A DNA stretch of 5,159 nucleotides from Paracoccaceae bacterium (GTDB lineage: Bacteria > Pseudomonadota > Alphaproteobacteria > Rhodobacterales > Rhodobacteraceae). The stretch lies in assembly GCA_003512825.1 (NCBI GenBank), contig DOOI01000072.1, positions 19,970 to 25,128 of the forward strand. Reading direction: 5' to 3'. Shown piece by piece: positions 4,843 through 5,159 of this stretch (within the stretch, counting starts at the first letter, position 1; every line of letters begins with the position of its first letter). The notes under the pieces are model-generated. The model worked only from the letters and a program-made list of their open reading frames with translations. It was not told where the DNA came from and did no database searches. A program made the position numbers and the translations under genes.

Positions 4843-5159
4843 TCACTTATATGCCGCCATCAAAGCACGGGCTTCATTGATCAAGGCCTGACCGTCGATC
4901 CCCTTGCCCTTCACATCTGCAATCCATGCGTCATAGACGGGCTTTGCCAGATCTTCCCACGCTTTCGCGTCTTCTGCGCTGATCGTGACGATCGTATTGC
5001 CCGCATCCACCGCAAGTTGCCGCGCCGGGCCATCCGCATCGGCCTGCGTGCCGCCCGCAAAGATCGACAGCTCAAGACCGGAGTTATCGTCGATCACCTT
5101 TTTCAGATCGTCGGGCAGGCTGTCGTACTTCGCCTTGTTCATCGCCAGAACGAAGGTGA
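4843..5159 (-). CDS. Second TRAP solute-binding protein (DctP family), C-terminal part, truncated by window edge
   Basis: About 105 C-terminal residues of a gene entering from the right edge are visible, ending at the TGA at 4845-4843. It reads through TFVLAMNKAKYDSLP, SGLELSIFAGGTQ, DGPAR, KPVYDAWIADVKGKGIDG and finally AAYK. It aligns without gaps to the C-terminal part of the complete DctP downstream, with a bit over half of positions identical by eye. It is therefore a paralogous periplasmic binding protein. It lacks the cysteine-containing tail of its neighbour. The 67-base gap to the next gene contains a stem-loop but no terminator, so the two are probably co-transcribed. The ligand-binding residues are outside the window, so I cannot say whether both proteins bind the same compound or whether this copy is intact. 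Confidence 0.92.
   Translation of the reverse strand, partial: TFVLAMNKAKYDSLPDDLKKVIDDNSGLELSIFAGGTQADADGPARQLAVDAGNTIVTISAEDAKAWEDLAKPVYDAWIADVKGKGIDGQALINEARALMAAYK

Overview
The window looks like chromosomal DNA from an alphaproteobacterium, most likely a Rhodobacterales (roseobacter-type) species. This rests on the moderately high GC content, the protein flavour, the use of TTG and GTG starts with strong Shine-Dalgarno sequences, and the TRAP-transporter/aromatic-acid gene content. It is an inference; there is no rRNA or other taxonomic marker. Every gene I accept lies on the minus strand, so transcription runs from high to low coordinates. I see no tRNA, rRNA, CRISPR array, insertion sequence or phage gene.

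Read in the direction of transcription, the first unit is a TRAP transporter operon. It holds the C-terminal end of one periplasmic solute-binding protein (4843-5159, cut by the window edge), a complete second solute-binding protein (3738-4775), the small membrane subunit DctQ (3092-3676 if the GTG start is right) and the large membrane subunit DctM (1773-3095, TTG start overlapping the dctQ stop). A rho-independent terminator (1735-1766) closes it. Each binding-protein gene is followed by an intercistronic stem-loop with no T-run, which probably serves mRNA stability or differential expression rather than termination.

After about 90 bases, with its own putative promoter and a small palindrome, comes a second tight operon: a crotonase-family enoyl-CoA hydratase (915-1679), a MarR-family regulator (407-910) and the first ~133 residues of an acyl-CoA synthetase resembling feruloyl-CoA synthase (1-401, cut by the window edge). 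The gaps here are only 4-5 bases.

Together the genes fit a module for hydroxycinnamate-type aromatic acids such as ferulate, p-coumarate or caffeate. TRAP uptake would bring the acid in, the synthetase would form the CoA thioester, the crotonase would hydrate the side-chain double bond, and the MarR protein would sense a substrate or CoA ester and control the operon. The substrate is inferred from context and family resemblance. The points most worth following up are the tandem non-identical binding proteins, the stem-loop and GTG start at dctQ, and the two-glutamate crotonase active site, which differs from known hydroxycinnamoyl-CoA hydratase-lyases. I found no clearly new kind of system.
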